Shown: positions 37,899 to 50,990, counted from the first letter of the stretch. The stretch: DNA of 64,000 nt from Sclerurus mexicanus (GCA_013396755.1 VWZF01006727.1:248215-312214), one strand, 5' to 3'. Numbers and translations are program-made. Notes: generated by a model not told the origin, from the sequence alone.

Positions 37899-40880
37899 CG
37901 GTTCATAGAAAGAGACCAAAAGTCACAGGAACTAAAGTTCTACGACAGGTAGGGCTGGATTAATTTAACCTAATTTGAGAGTTCTGCAGTGTAGATGGCC
38001 ACATTTGAACTAGCAATCTAGACTCTATTTACAGCCAAAGGGACAGAAACAAGTACTTTTAGAGTGAGATTCATTTCATGGTAGACATCTATAACTGGTC
38101 AGGTGTTTCCTTTATTTTTTATTGACTATAAGGAAAAGCAAGGGTGGACTAAATGACTATACTAAATGGCTATGTCCTTAATTGTAGAGTTATAATTAGC
38201 TGAAGTGACTCTCATTGGCACAACATTCACAGGGAAATACTTTCTTTTCCTTTTCAAAATTGTTCTGTCTAGGAGTAATTTTGTAAAAGAAAAGCAGAAA
38301 CTTTCTCCTCAAATAACATTCTTTTCAGTAAGAAGTGCATCTCATTATAGATCAACTTTTCCATCAGAGTTTTAACAAAACTTCGAGCCCATTCTATTGC
38401 CTAGCCTTAGACAACTACAAGTGAAAACATGAGGTGTTTTTTTCTCTAACTGCCAAGTGTGCAAACACATACTTGGGCATGCGAGCCATGCTGTGTTCTT
38501 TCCATATTGTATCTTAGTATTATGAAACAAATGGTCTTCTATTTATTTTTCAATTTTACCAGAAGGCCATATTGCATAATGGGTCAAATATTCTTACTGT
38601 AGGACTGAATTATCTAACCTGTGCCAATGGTATGGCAGTTCACTTTTCATCTGTTTATTCCTAAACCATGGAAAAGACTCTTTCCCTTCATATAGGTAAC
38701 CACCTCCACATGGTTATTCTCAATATTTCCTCTCATTTCTGGGACAGCAGGTACTTGACAAGTCATTAAGAGATTCTGTGATCTGAAATACAGCATTCAT
38801 TTTCATTCTGGTGTGTCTGAAGAAAGCTAGTTGTCTGAAGGTCAGTTTGAGGATAAATCTAGCAATATTTATTCTATAACTTTCCTAGTTCTATTCTATA
38901 TTTGAAGGACGACCCTGGTTTTTTTATAAGAAAAATGTCTCTTGTACCATAATAGAGATCCAAAGCAAAAATTCCCCAGATTTAGTTCAATTTTTTTTCT
39001 CAGAAATGATCAATTTCTCTATTTTCCTTATTAAAAGTTCTTTTAAACATTCATGTTATTCAAATTCAAGTGAAACAAGATCCAAAGAGATGGTCATTGC
39101 AATGTAAGAGAAGAGGCCTGTATCCTATATATTTTTGTTACTTCTTGCATCAACATTTGTCTATATAATTTCAGAACCCAGGCCCTTTTCAGGAATAATT
39201 ATTCTCTTTTGCATTAGGGCAAATACACTTCAGTATTATGTCTTTCCCTAAGATTTTAGAGTTCTAGTATGCAATGCCAAGCAGTAGAAGGCAAAATGAT
39301 CTTAGGAGATGGAGTGACCAGCTGTGAGTCCACTGACTTTTTGATATCAGAAGCAGTCCCTGTTTAAAATAATTACAAATTCATATAGCCACATTTATAC
39401 TAATCTGATTTAAAGTCCTCAAGCCAGAGATCTCATGACACCCCAACCTCTCTGCCCCTGCAGTGTTTTTTTCCACACATTGATTTTGTGTTAAAGCACT
39501 AAAGAAATCCTGAAAGAATCACTAAACAAATATGACATTAGACTTTTCTTTATTAACATATAAATCAATAAGCATAAAGGAACACATTCAATAAGAACAG
39601 GAAAAGCCGTTATAAAGCAGACATCTTAATTACAACCTCAATTAAAATTATCCTTCAGCTCTGGATGACTTCTTGCATGTAAATCACTAGATAAACTCTA
39701 TCCTTCTACAACTCAGAAAAAGCACAAGTTCTTAAAATTGCAAGTAATGAGAGTGATATTTTCCATAAACTCGCTGACATGTTACACAGAAGGAAAGGCC
39801 ACAGAACTGTAGAGGACACCCCAGCCATTAAATTCAGCATCCTGATATTGCAGTAAACAATCTGTACAAACCTTTCATTAAACTATTAAGATGTGCTATA
39901 AAACTAGCTAGATTTTGCCCACATCAGAAAGCTTTTCAGGCTCTAACTGCTCTGCCTCACATCAGGCTATGTCTATTTGTTTTTGTTTCAGATCAGCATT
40001 GAAATTTTGATCTTAAATAATTTTGCCTTCCCTTGTTCTTATTCCTCAGATATATTAAAATGATTTTCCCAACCTGAAATCAGTCGATACAGCTGTTATC
40101 AAATATCCATGTCTTTCTTCTGTGTTATTTTTATCACCACAGGTACTTATAAGAAGCTCTCTACAGGGTTTGCTTTCGTTCCATGATGTTTGTTAGTATC
40201 TTCCATAATTTTTTCAGCCACATGTAAAGTTAGTCTAGTCAAGTCTTGGACTCTTTTATATTCTTTCTTTCATTAATCTTTTTACCAGGAGCTTTCTTTG
40301 GACATGTTGATCTAGCTGCTGCAGCAAGAAACACTTTTTACAGAATACTTGCAGTGAACAAATGAAGACACTATGGTGACTACAGGTATTGCAGCACAGT
40401 ATTAACCCTGCAGATTTAGAACGCCACACAACCAGCTATGAAGGCATCTTCCTCTTTCCAGAGCTCAAAAATATTCAGTGCACCTGTGGAGTGCCAGGTT
40501 AAAGGTAGTATAATGTTGATTTGTGCCCTTAAACTTTATTTCAACTTTGGTAATGAAATGTATGCATGTGCACAGGAGATAAGCTAAGCTTCAGAATACA
40601 AATTTATATTATTTATGCATTTATATTCAGGAGTACCTCAGAACTCCAGTGTTTTAGGAACTATATGAATGGGGAAAAAAAGAATAAAAGAAAAAAAGCT
40701 CAGATAGAAATGTTTTTATATGTATGGCAGTCATAGGGAATGGTAAGAGAAATTCAAGCAGTATGTCACTCTGTGGGCTCTCTTCATTTGTTCTTAAATA
40801 GATTTTAAGTTTGATGCTGACATTACTCTAAAAAACTATTGAAGGAGCATAGTAAAATTGATTTAATTAACAAAATGAGA
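37899..40880. other. Unique AT-rich sequence, no gene recognised
   Basis: About 3 kb with no frame above 60 codons, no recognised transposon and no RNA gene. Confidence 0.6.
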
Positions 40881-41055
40881 CACACTCCTCAGGAAAGTGG
40901 TCACAGCACCAAACCTGCAGAAGTTCAAGAAGTGTTTGGACAACGCCCTCAGGAAGGCAGTGTGGCTCTTTGGGTTGTCCTGTGCATGGATAAGAGTTGG
41001 ATTCAATGATCCTTAGGGGTCCCTTCCAACTCAGGATATTCTATGATTCTATGAT
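40881..41055 (+). mobile_element. CR1-X-like LINE 3' end, sense
   Basis: A sense 3' end of the subfamily whose terminus reads 'gttggattcaatgatcctta', 'gggtcccttccaactcagga', then 'tattctatgattctatga'. Upstream blocks are 'gtggtcacagcaccaaacct' and 'gtttggacaacgccctcagg'. The terminus matches the tail of the SINE at 29266-29395, so a LINE of the type expected to mobilise that SINE lies in the same window. It is 5' truncated and non-coding. Confidence 0.9.
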
Positions 41056-42389
41056 ACAGGAGAAAGAACAAAAGCATTTTTGAGGAACCAGAGTCACTTT
41101 TCTCTTCCCCAGATTTTCAGGTCCAAGGACTGAAACTTCATTTTGATTAAATCCCTGTGTTGTGCTCACTGCTACATGAAAATCATACAGTGCAAATCAT
41201 ACATGCAAATGTTTGATTCTTTGAACTGAAAATGCAACTGTGCACATTGTGCAGCCCTATCAATATTATGATTATGTCTAACTCCCTGGGGACTCTTAGC
41301 ATGCAGTGTTGCATGTATGATTATATGGTCTCCTTTACAGAACTACTTTTTACCCTGATGCTTGACTTTTCTCATGGTTCTTATGATTAAAATCTCTTTT
41401 TATTCCATTTAGCACTTTACCACCTGCACACAAGGAAATACCTTGGAAATGGCCTTCCTGTGACTTCACACTGTCCACTAATTAAACTGTGTTTTAATCG
41501 GAAATTCTTATTCACCTGTAATTTTCTGACTACAAGGTGGTTGTTCCAGCACTCATTTCCCCAGTGACTTCTTAAAGGATGGATGTACAAATGAAAACTG
41601 ACTGTACAAATGAAATTGCACAGTTCCATATTTAGTCTTTTGCAATGATTTCTGATCAGATTTATGCCATTTACAAGAACAATCATTATTTTTTAGCTTC
41701 TACTTGGGCAGATTTTTTTCTTGAATTCAGAATACAAGCTGTGTCCTTTGAATGTGCAGCTTCAGTATGGAAATGCAGGAAGCAAGAAAAACAAGACCCA
41801 AAAAAAAAAAAAAATCCCAAACCAAAAATCCCAAACCTAAAATCTTCAAGAGAGATCGTGGTGAAAAAAACTTTGTTCCAGTTTTTGAGTTACCATGGAA
41901 GTTTTTAACAAAAATATTCTGGATTTGAGCAGAAACCCACTGCAGATTTCTCTTGGTCTATTTGAGACTGAAAAATTTAAAACAAAAGGCTGAAAATGAC
42001 ATCGAAAAATGTTGTCATAAAAACTTTTTTTATCACATTATCACCTGAAAAGATATTTCTTACAAGCACCTCCATTTACTTACAAGATTTAGAGTTTAAT
42101 TCACTGAAGTGAAGGTAACTTTATATTGTATTAAGTAGGCTCCTTGACAGATGATTAGATCAGGGTGGAATATTACTAAAGCAGCTTTAATGTTACAGAC
42201 AAGGGAAAATTATAAAAGGAATAGTACATTCAGTATGCTCTTGGTTGAGAGGAAACTTTGCATACTTGGGCTGTCTTCTCAACTCTGTCATGTTAAATAA
42301 ATAATTTCCATTCTATTTTCACCCTTTTCCACTTTCTGCTCTGCCTTCATGTGGTATTTTGGACTGTGAGCTTCTCCATGTGAGTATGT
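41056..42389. other. Unique AT-rich sequence, no gene recognised
   Basis: An A-rich tract lies at about 41801-41830. The frames 41417-41686 minus and 41645-41908 plus have no recognisable domain. Confidence 0.55.
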
Positions 42390-42645
42390 TCATAGAATCG
42401 TCCTAGAACCATGAAACGGTTTTGGTTGGAAGAGACCTTAAAGATCATCTAGTCCCCTAGACTGGGGGCAGGGGTGCAGGGACACCTTCAAACAGATCGT
42501 GTTGCTCAAAGCCCCATCCAACCTGGCCTTGGATATTTCCAGAGATGGGGCACCCACAATTTCTCTGGACAACCTGTGCCAGTGCCTCACCACTCTCACA
42601 GTCAAGAATTTCGTCTTTATATCTAATTCAAATCTACCCTCTTGT
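42390..42645 (-). mobile_element. CR1 LINE 3' portion, antisense
   Basis: The plus strand begins 'tcatagaatcgtcctagaac', then 'agaccttaaagatcatctag', 'gttgctcaaagccccatcca', 'ggccttggatatttccagag' and 'gtgcctcaccactctcacag'. An extra C/G-rich insertion lies after 'ctagtcccc'. The copy ends near 42645 in the ORF2 C-terminal segment and is non-coding. Confidence 0.92.
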
Positions 42646-43537
42646 GGTTTCTTTCAGCTTGTTTACACCTTACATGAGGCACAATTCATTATTCAAGTTC
42701 TTAGTAACTGATGTATAGTAAATATTATTTTCTGTTTTCATTTCCTTCTAAAACTGTATTTTAAAGGGTTGTAAAGAAAGAGAATTGCTGAGAATGACTA
42801 AACCACTCTCTAATTGATTATATTGTCCATCTATACTCTCCTGGCTCATTTGTCCATGTAAGAACTCTTCATACATGTAAAAGTTTCTTGACATCTTTTG
42901 CCAGCACACTACACAATCAGTGTACATGCAAATCATATCCTAAATTTTTCAGTAACTTCTGTTTTCTTGAGTGATGTGTTACAGTCCTTCTGATGACAGT
43001 TTCAGCGATACTGTCCTGAAAAGACATTATTCAAACCTTCCCACGTCTTTTTTGTAATGACGCCTTGTTCTGATGCCAGCAGATGAGAGAAGTGCCTTCC
43101 CCTCTCCTGGCCTTTATTTCATGCTGAGTACACTGGCTGTTATATTCCAGTTAATTCTTGTTTTCATTTCAGCTGGCAGTGGGAAAATACTGAAATTAAC
43201 CACCTCTACATTATATACAGCAAGATATAAAAGATAGAACAAATACCAGCAATCTGATTGCTGAGGCTCTACTTCCCTCTTGGAGTCCAATAGGTCCTGC
43301 ATTTGAAACTCTGGTAATGGCAATATAAAATCTTCAAGTAAAAAATTTGAAAATCTTCAAGTAATAAATCTGAACAAGTCAGACTCAAGGATAGGAAAGA
43401 GATAATGTTCTGAGGATTTCTGACTTGGATTCAGTCTCTTGCCATGCTCAAAACGTCATTTGTGAGACTGTGAGACTCACAGAGTAGGAGCCAGAAGACA
43501 CTGTTTTGCAGTGAAATAAGTAATCATTGAATGATAA
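42646..43537. other. Unique sequence, no gene recognised
   Basis: A small two-copy direct repeat of 'aaaatcttcaagtaa' with a period of about 22 bp lies at 43327-43364. Nothing else is recognised. Confidence 0.5.
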
Positions 43538-43960
43538 AATCATAAAATATTCCAGTTTGGAAAGGACCTGAAAGATCATCTGGCCCAAACTTTCATGGTA
43601 AAGGGAGCAAAGATGATATCATCTGTCACCCTTTCCAACTGCATCTTGAAATCCTCCAGTTATGGGAACTTCGTCACATCCCGGTGGAGGTTATTCCAGT
43701 GAATGATTGTTTTTACTGTAAAGATGTCCTTCTTATATGGAGGTGAACCTTTTCCTGTTGCAGATTGTACTTATTGCCTCTCATCTTTCCCATGGGTTCT
43801 TTGCAGAAAGATTTCATCCCCTCTGAAGCTGCACTTTTCATACTGGAATACTGTCATGATGTTCCCCTGACCCTCCTCTTCTCCAGAGAAAAAGGGCCTA
43901 TCTCCTTCAGTTTTTCCTCATAGGCATTCATCCTGTATCTTCTCTGTACCAGGCAGTGTG
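43538..43960 (-). mobile_element. Diverged CR1-like LINE 3' portion, antisense
   Basis: It has the same general plan as the other antisense copies: 'aatcataaaatattccagtt', 'aaaggacctgaaagatcatc', 'gaggttattccagtgaatga', 'cctcttctccagagaaaaag'. The middle blocks differ markedly ('ttgtacttattgcctctcat', 'tttcatcccctctgaagctg'), so it belongs to another, probably older, subfamily. The right limit is approximate. Confidence 0.75.
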
Positions 43961-45009
43961 GGACTAAATACATTCCTAATTACAAAGTGCTTGAAAACTA
44001 CTCTAAAAAGTATGAGACGAAAGGGTTCATTTGAACTCTGGTTCTAGATTCTCTCTCTCTGGTAAGACACTAGTACCATGCAGCAGCCTTGCACTTCTAT
44101 TATATCTGAGATACCTCCATCTTAATCTTCCTCCATTCTGATGTACTCCTCAGTGTTATCAATTATTGATTATGGATTAGCAGTTGGAGGTTAGGAACCT
44201 TATTATGTGGAGCATGAGCTTTAACAGCTGTGTCAGGTGGTACTCTGAGTAGTCAGGGAAGAAGAAGGTGCTTAAGGGTTACTCATTTCATTATCACATT
44301 ATTGTAAGTGGTGGAGTAAAATATGTGCATTGATACAGTCTTGTATCTGTACATTTAATGGGGCACAGCTAGGGAAAAGAAAAAAAAACCAACAACAACA
44401 AAAAAAAAAAACAGAACAAAAACAAGCTAGTTCAAAACCATTGGGAATTATACCGATGTCAGAAAAATTCTTCCCTCACACTGTTCATGAAGAGAAGATG
44501 TGAAATGTGTGTAACACAGATTATAGCCTATGTCAGTGGCAGAATTAACACTGAACTGCACACCGTAAAGATATGGATCATTGGCAGCACACTCAAAGAA
44601 TACTAGTGGCTTTATTGATGTCATTGTTCTCCTTCTATTTCCCCAATGTCTAAACCCAGGAATATCTCATTAAAAAAAGTCTTTTCAGGGAACACTAGGG
44701 AGTATGGGACTACAAAAAATTGCTAGTAAAACAAGAACTGCCAACTGAAACCATCAAGATCATTATCAGGAAAAGGCTTCAAATGCTGCACATATAACAG
44801 AGATGGTTCTGAGTGCTAATGAGCATCCAGATAGGACAGGCATTTTCTCACCCCCTGAGGAAGGGTCAAAACTAATCTGACAAACTCAGTGTGCCTCAGC
44901 AATGGAGTAAGAATAGTCATGAAAAGGTCCACAGGTGTCAGAGAAAGAAAATCTTTAAAAATATGCTTAGAATGGAGAACTCAGATACAGGTAGGTTTGG
45001 GGAAAGAAT
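43961..45009. other. Unique sequence, no gene recognised
   Basis: Contains an A-rich tract at 44375-44425. No exon or transposon is recognised. Confidence 0.55.
44375..44425. repeat. A-rich (CAA)n/poly-A tract
   Basis: A runs mixed with caacaacaa units. Simple-sequence DNA. Confidence 0.75.
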
Positions 45010-45056
45010 ACATGCACATATGCACATATATATGTATGTATGCATGTGTGTAGATA

Positions 45057-45102
<46 letters not shown>
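45010..45102. repeat. Compound microsatellite ending in (AG)20
   Basis: A degenerate TATG/CA-rich region (45010-45060) leads into twenty uninterrupted AG units at 45061-45100. The pure array is likely to vary in length between individuals. Confidence 0.95.
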
Positions 45103-45104
<2 letters not shown>

Positions 45105-45957
45105 GCATTATAAATTTTTGCAGACTGTTTTGTGTAATACACATGAAAAAGTCCAAACTCAGTAATACAACATGTTAAGGGGATTATATGAAAAGAGCAA
45201 AAATACCTTCTCTACCACCACTGACAGCCTATTCTTACTGACTTCCACTTTCATATTTTCAGTACTTGCCAATTGCATTATCACGCCGTGAGAATCATCT
45301 GCCCAAGTGTGGCTGTTGGCTGTATTCATGCCAGTTTAGTAGTCCCTGCTATCAGACCTCAATTTCTCTTGCAGGATCTTCCATCTATCTGAACGTAATG
45401 ATTTTCCTGTGGCAGTACTTGACATACGATAGACCTAGAACTTCTGCCAGGAACATGTATCACTACCCAAATATGCTAACCATGACTTATAGGCTTCTAA
45501 GGATCAAATAGTTCTTCTCAAATAAAAAGTGATTATTAACATACTTTGGATTTCTAAAGGTTTTTACATGTTGATACATGTTACAATCATGTTCTTGATT
45601 CTTGTGACATAAAATAGAGATTAAGTCCAAAACTTATGGCAGGCTAATAAAACACAGGAAAAAAAAATCAAAACAAAAAAGTCCAGAAAAACCCCTCTAA
45701 GGATTTAAAAAAAAAAAAAAAAGAAAGAAAACCAAACAAGATTTGGGAACCAAATTCAGTGAACATGTTCTTGAATATATTTATCTATTATTTACCCAGT
45801 TCTCCTACCAACAGGGAAAAATATCTTTTTCAACTATGAAATGTAGTATATAAATACCAGTTCTCTTAGAACCTGAAGAACAGATTTTATTTCAGAGGAT
45901 AAAGAAGTTATGTTAGAACTAATAGCTATAGTTGAGACTACTTTTCTCAATCACTGC
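45103..45957. other. Unique sequence with A-rich tract
   Basis: An A-rich stretch with interruptions occupies about 45658-45740. The frame 45266-45511 has no recognised domain. Confidence 0.5.
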
Positions 45958-46215
45958 CATAGAATCAAAGAATGTTTTGGACTGGAAGGGACCTTAAAGA
46001 CCATCCGGTTCCAACCCCCCCTGCCATGGGCAGGCACACCACCCGCTAGACCAGGTTGCTCAAAGACCCATCCAACCTGGCCTTGGACACTTCCAGGGAT
46101 GGGGCATCCAGAGCTTCTCTGGGCAACCTGTGCTAGCACCTCACCATCCTCATGATAAAGGATTTCTTCCTAATATATAATCTAAACCTGTCCTCTGTCA
46201 GTTTAACTTCAGTTT
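45958..46215 (-). mobile_element. CR1 LINE 3' portion, antisense, well preserved
   Basis: The plus strand reads 'catagaatcaaagaatgttt', 'gaagggaccttaaagaccat', 'ctgccatgggcaggcacacc', 'caggttgctcaaagacccat', 'cacttccagggatggggcat', 'tctctgggcaacctgtgcta' and 'atttcttcctaatatataat'. By eye it is one of the copies closest to the usual CR1 3' end, suggesting a relatively recent insertion. It is 5' truncated within the ORF2 end. Confidence 0.95.
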
Positions 46216-48220
46216 AAATAAAATGTTAACTTCTAAACAGTATATTCTTGTCTTAGCCAGTATCTTCCCAGGTGATAAAACTACCTTATCTTTGCTTTAA
46301 CTAAAGACCACTGGTGTAAACCCAAGAAACATATCCCTAAAAATGCTTGGTTTTACCCTCCTTTTAGTAATCTATTATCATTGTCTATAAAGAATAAGTT
46401 CTACTTGTGTAATTCATTGTAAGATAGTCATCCCATTTGCAGGAGAATGTATGATGTTTTTTGAAAAAAATTTACTGTATGTTTTTGTCTGAATACTAAA
46501 TTATTTTGGAAACAAGGTTTTTTATACTGCTCTGATATGTTTGGCAATTATAACTCAGATGCTTTTTACATTTAACTTATTGAGATGTAACATCTGACTG
46601 AAAGGGGTATAATTACCAGTATTTCCTTGCCCTTTTGTTAACTCCAAATTATTCTCACTCAAATTTTGAGTTGAAATCAGAGAATGTTTATCCAAAGAGT
46701 GAATTTTCTCAGAAGGGTCATTTTAATCTTATGTCTGATGAATTTGTGTCTCAAAGTAGACAGCAAAAATGCATTTTCTTTCCATTTTGTAATGAAATCA
46801 CAGGTTGGAATGAGTTTCCTGGGTTGCTTATGACAGTCACCATTTAGGTACTATGAATAACAAGGGAGCTGGCAGATTTGCATAACATGGGTATGGAAAA
46901 TGTGATGACAGGGCAATGTTTTCCATTTTATGACTTAAAAACTGCACTGCAACAGCTGCAGCTGCCAGCCAGAGATCTTGCACAATCCCCTCTAAGTGTT
47001 CATGTATTATTTGTGCCTGTCATGTTCCATCAGACATTTTATCTGATGTTGTTGATGCATCAAATGCTGTGTACCACAGATTGGGCTCATGTATTTGTGA
47101 GTCTCCTTCCCTTTTTATTAGTAAATCTTAACACACTGAGAACTTCATGAGTCCTTATTTTGTCGTGCAACTTCTTGATTTTTTGCTAAACTTGTCCTTT
47201 CATGGTTTTGAGGTATGTTTCTTTCCTGGAATTAAGGTCGCTTTTCTGCCTTAGGATACTGTAGATAACGCTTTTTCAAGCATGTGTCTTTTTTCAGGCA
47301 AAAAAGTCTGATGTCTCTATTTTGGCAGTTCTGTTTTTGCATCTGTGAACATGAAAACACTGAAAGGGTACTCCTGCCAATGAGAGAAAAACAGAATATA
47401 GTCTTCTAAATGCTACAAAAGACTGGAAGTGTTTAACAGACAGAGATGAAACATCCCTCCCTGCCATCTCCAAGAGTGCCCTTCACCAGCATCAGACTTC
47501 CATCATTCCACAGTGTTGAATAAACATGTGCCATTATGCCTTGAGATCCAGAAGCTCTGAGCTACTACGTAGCTGCACAGGAGCTCTGTCCCAGTGCTAA
47601 AAATTAAAGCTGTGCTTTCCAAAGGACCATCAGTGGCTTCAGACATATAAAACTGTTTTCTTTTCCCATGCAGTGGCTTAAAGTGCTTTAGCCCACCATG
47701 GTCTCCAAGGTGGATGCCATGTAGTACTAAAAAGACTGGTAGTGAGGTAAAAAATTCCTATCCCAGAAATTCAGAGCATTTCCCAACAGTTTTTATGAGC
47801 AGAGGAAGCAAGGAATAACTGGGAGTTTTAATGGATGATGCTGACAGCATCTGACAAAAGGGGAAATGATGCTCTGAATATGGTTGTCAATCAAGAGTGA
47901 AGCAGTCAGTATCAAGTGATACACTAATTGAAGTGGTACAAATGTACCACAGAAATGCAAAGTCGCTCACCTGGTGAGTATCTCACCAGGATACACATGA
48001 TTATGCTGCAACAAAAAGGCTGGGATTCCTCAATCTCTCCTGTTTCTCCTTCCCTCTTATCCCCCATTTCCTTTCACGTCCTTTTCAGTTTTAATTTTCT
48101 CCTTTTCTCCCTCCCTGAAGGAAAAACCCATAGAAGGAAGGCAAAGGGTGTAATTAAGAAAAAATCTGAAGCTTGACAAGTGCTCTAAATATAATGTATT
48201 TGATTTCCAATCACATTTTC

Positions 48221-48277
48221 AAATAAAAACAAACAAACAAACAAAAAACAAACAAAAAAAACAAAACAAAACAAAAG
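48221..48277. repeat. (CAAA)n A-rich microsatellite
   Basis: Runs of caaa and caaaa units, degenerate at the right end. Simple-sequence DNA. Confidence 0.9.
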
Positions 48278-48802
48278 ATTGGAAGAAACATCTTTCACCC
48301 AGAAAGAGTGTTGAGGAATAGGAAATAAAAAAATTACTTGACCTGAATTCTTTATATGTGAAAAACTGCAGATACTCCTCTCCATTGGATAACAAGTACT
48401 ACACATGAAAACAGACGGCTCACAACATGCTACTATGATGCCAAAGCAGATGTCCAGCTCATAGGAGACACCAAACCTTCCTCAACTCCTTCCTAAAGAC
48501 AGGAGATCAACTAGGCACAATAAAGCAGTGTTTAACCAGGACTGCGTGAACCCAACTCAGTGCAAAATGTGTTCAAAGAGCACAGCAGTCCAAGCAAATT
48601 TCATAAAATTAAGAAACTACCAGCCTGCTCCAAAATAGTTTGAAGTCAGTACAAATTTCTGTAGTGACTTGAAAGGTCTGAGGACAAAGCCCTCAATGTA
48701 TAGTTCTGCTGGACATATCTGAAGATTTATGAGCTCTCTAAGGAAGACAAGGATGAAAAGGATCTCTTAGGTCATCAAGTCTAGTCACACATTATTTCTG
48801 AT

Positions 48803-48824
48803 ATCTCATCTCATCTCATCTCAT
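48803..48824. repeat. (ATCTC)n pentanucleotide repeat
   Basis: About four tandem copies of ctcat, followed by degenerate 'tcatttcatt' units. Confidence 0.85.
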
Positions 48825-50680
48825 GCTTCATTTCATTATCGTATCAGTCCCTACCTGTGAATGTCAGAACAAAGGTGCAATAGCCCAATATCTCTTTGAT
48901 GAAGAGCAAAAGGCACAAGAGATAATAGAATTAGTTTCTTTAAAACCTGAAGTTAAATATTTAACCTACAGTGAAATTGAAAACGAGATGCTTATGATCA
49001 CTTCCATGAACCTCATTGTGTTCATAGTATGTCCCTAGTGATAGCTGTGAAACCTGGAAAAAGAAGGCATTTGCGCTGCATTTACTGTTTGAAACTTAGT
49101 AAATAATTACACAACTCAGGATGTGAGAGACAGGAAACAGAAAACATTGATCTATCTCAGATATGTCAGTACTGTACAGTTAAAATACTTGAAAACCGAG
49201 GGAACAGGTTACCATAATCAGCCAATTTGACTCAACTCAGAAAAGGGAATAGGACTGTTGAGTAAGAAGAAACTATTTTAACAGAGTTAAAGCTCTTGAG
49301 CAAGGGTTAGGAGCACATAAGTAATATTTTCAGCTTGTTATCTTCTCATAAAAAAAAGAAAACTAAACAAAACAATGTCTATATTATTTAATGTATTTAT
49401 TATTGGAGAAAGGTAATCCTCATTTTAAGAATAAATGCATCATTTAACACATCTTACTTCAAAAAGAATATATTGTATATAGAGTTGGCTTTTTTCTTAA
49501 ACCCTCTTCTTCTCCAGTAGGTTTCCTTTTTCTATAACTCTCATCTGTTCTTTGGATAGATATTACTGTCCTGAAAGAAGGCACATGAAAGATTAATAAT
49601 AGGTCATTTATAGAATCAAAATCACTTCTTCTCCTTGCAGTTATATATGAAACTTCATTTTCTCAGTTTTCATGGAAAGTTCTTGGAAGGATATTTTGTT
49701 TGTTTGCCAGCTTTATCATGCAGATATCAGGTGTTTAAAATTCATATTTTGATGTTGAGTTACAAGACTGTATCCTGTCACTGAAGCAATGAAGTTCTGA
49801 TAGTTAGATTTTCAGTGCATAACTATTAATGCAAAATTGGTCAATTACCAATATATTTCTTTTATCCAGGCATTTTGGCAAATGTTCTTGTAACATTTTG
49901 GGGAGTCACCAGATGGCACTAAAACATTGCAAGGTGCCAAAAATCATTACATTTCTTGCCAACAAATGCATTACTTTGCAATTGTATCATTTTCTGACTA
50001 TTTCAGCTGCATCTTGGATAATATCTCCTTTAAATTCCCCTGAGCTAGAGGCTCTGGCATATGTTCATTGAACCAGAGAGCACCAGAATGAACTTAAACA
50101 CATAGGTCCATCATCCAAAGCCATTACACCACAGAGTATTATTATTATGATTTTAACCTTCAGATTACATTCTTTTTCTGAAAATCCGAGTCTGTCAAAG
50201 GTAATTTTACTAGGCCTGCTTATTCCATCAGTACAGATTCCACCTATCCCAATGAAAGCTCTAGTCCTTTGTTTGGTAACACCAGTTTCAAATCTGTCTT
50301 TCCTTCTCATGTCCACTGTGCAAGGAAAAGACTAAATTGCTATTTAACATTAAATAATATTTTTTTTCTAATGCAATTTGGTATATCTATCCTATGCTGT
50401 AATTTGTGTACTGTTTCGCAAACCCTTACACTGGCATACTATTTTAATTTTTTTTGTCTGCATTCATATCCTACTCTCTTTATGTTAAGAAAATTAAACA
50501 TTTACATAATTTTCTTATTCTCTGAATTGTTGCAATTGTCATGGTCTTTTTATAACCAAGGACTGCAACCTTGACAAATGTGACACATATTGAAAGAATT
50601 TGTTCACTTTTCAGATGAAAATGCTCAGGATGAGGAACTGTGTCTTGTGTATGTAGTCTGGTAAGGTTACTCAGAGGAAA

Positions 50681-50990
50681 AATCACAGAATAGTTTGGGT
50701 TGAAACGAACCTTAAAGATCATCTAGTTCCAAACCCTTGACATGGACAAGGTCATCATCTACTAGACCAGGTTGCTCAAAGCCCCATCCAACCTGGCCTT
50801 GGACACTCCCAAGGATGAGGCATTCTCAGTGACTCTGGACAAGCTGTTGCAGTGCCTCACCACACTCACAGTAAAAGATTTCTTCCTAATACCCAATCTA
50901 AACCTTCCTTTGTTCAGTTTAAAGCCATTCCTCCTTGTCCTATCACTATATTTCCTTGTAAAAAGTCCCTCCGCAGCTCTCATTTTACTA
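50681..50990 (-). mobile_element. CR1 LINE 3' portion, antisense
   Basis: The plus strand opens 'aatcacagaatagtttgggt' and continues with 'ccttaaagatcatctagttc', 'gaccaggttgctcaaagccc', 'ggccttggacactcccaagg' and 'cttgtaaaaagtccctccgc'. The minus frame 50762-51010 retains the ORF2 C-terminal pattern (RLGIRKKSFTVSVVRH, then ARLDGALSNLV). The rest of ORF2 is absent. Confidence 0.94.

Larger units (their letters stand above)
46216..50680. other. Unique sequence, no gene recognised
   Basis: Contains (CAAA)n at 48221-48277 and (ATCTC)n at 48803-48824. The frame 46878-47150 (90 codons) is unrecognised. The frame 48823-49038 (71 codons) begins at the pentamer repeat and is also unrecognised. No transposon is seen. 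Confidence 0.5.

Noticed and set aside
43327..43364. Two-copy direct repeat of aaaatcttcaagtaa
   Set aside because: A simple short tandem duplication with no further structure.
48823..49038. 71-codon frame starting at the ATCTC repeat as an exon
   Set aside because: The start lies at a microsatellite, no family is recognised and no clear splice context is seen; it remains only a low-priority candidate.
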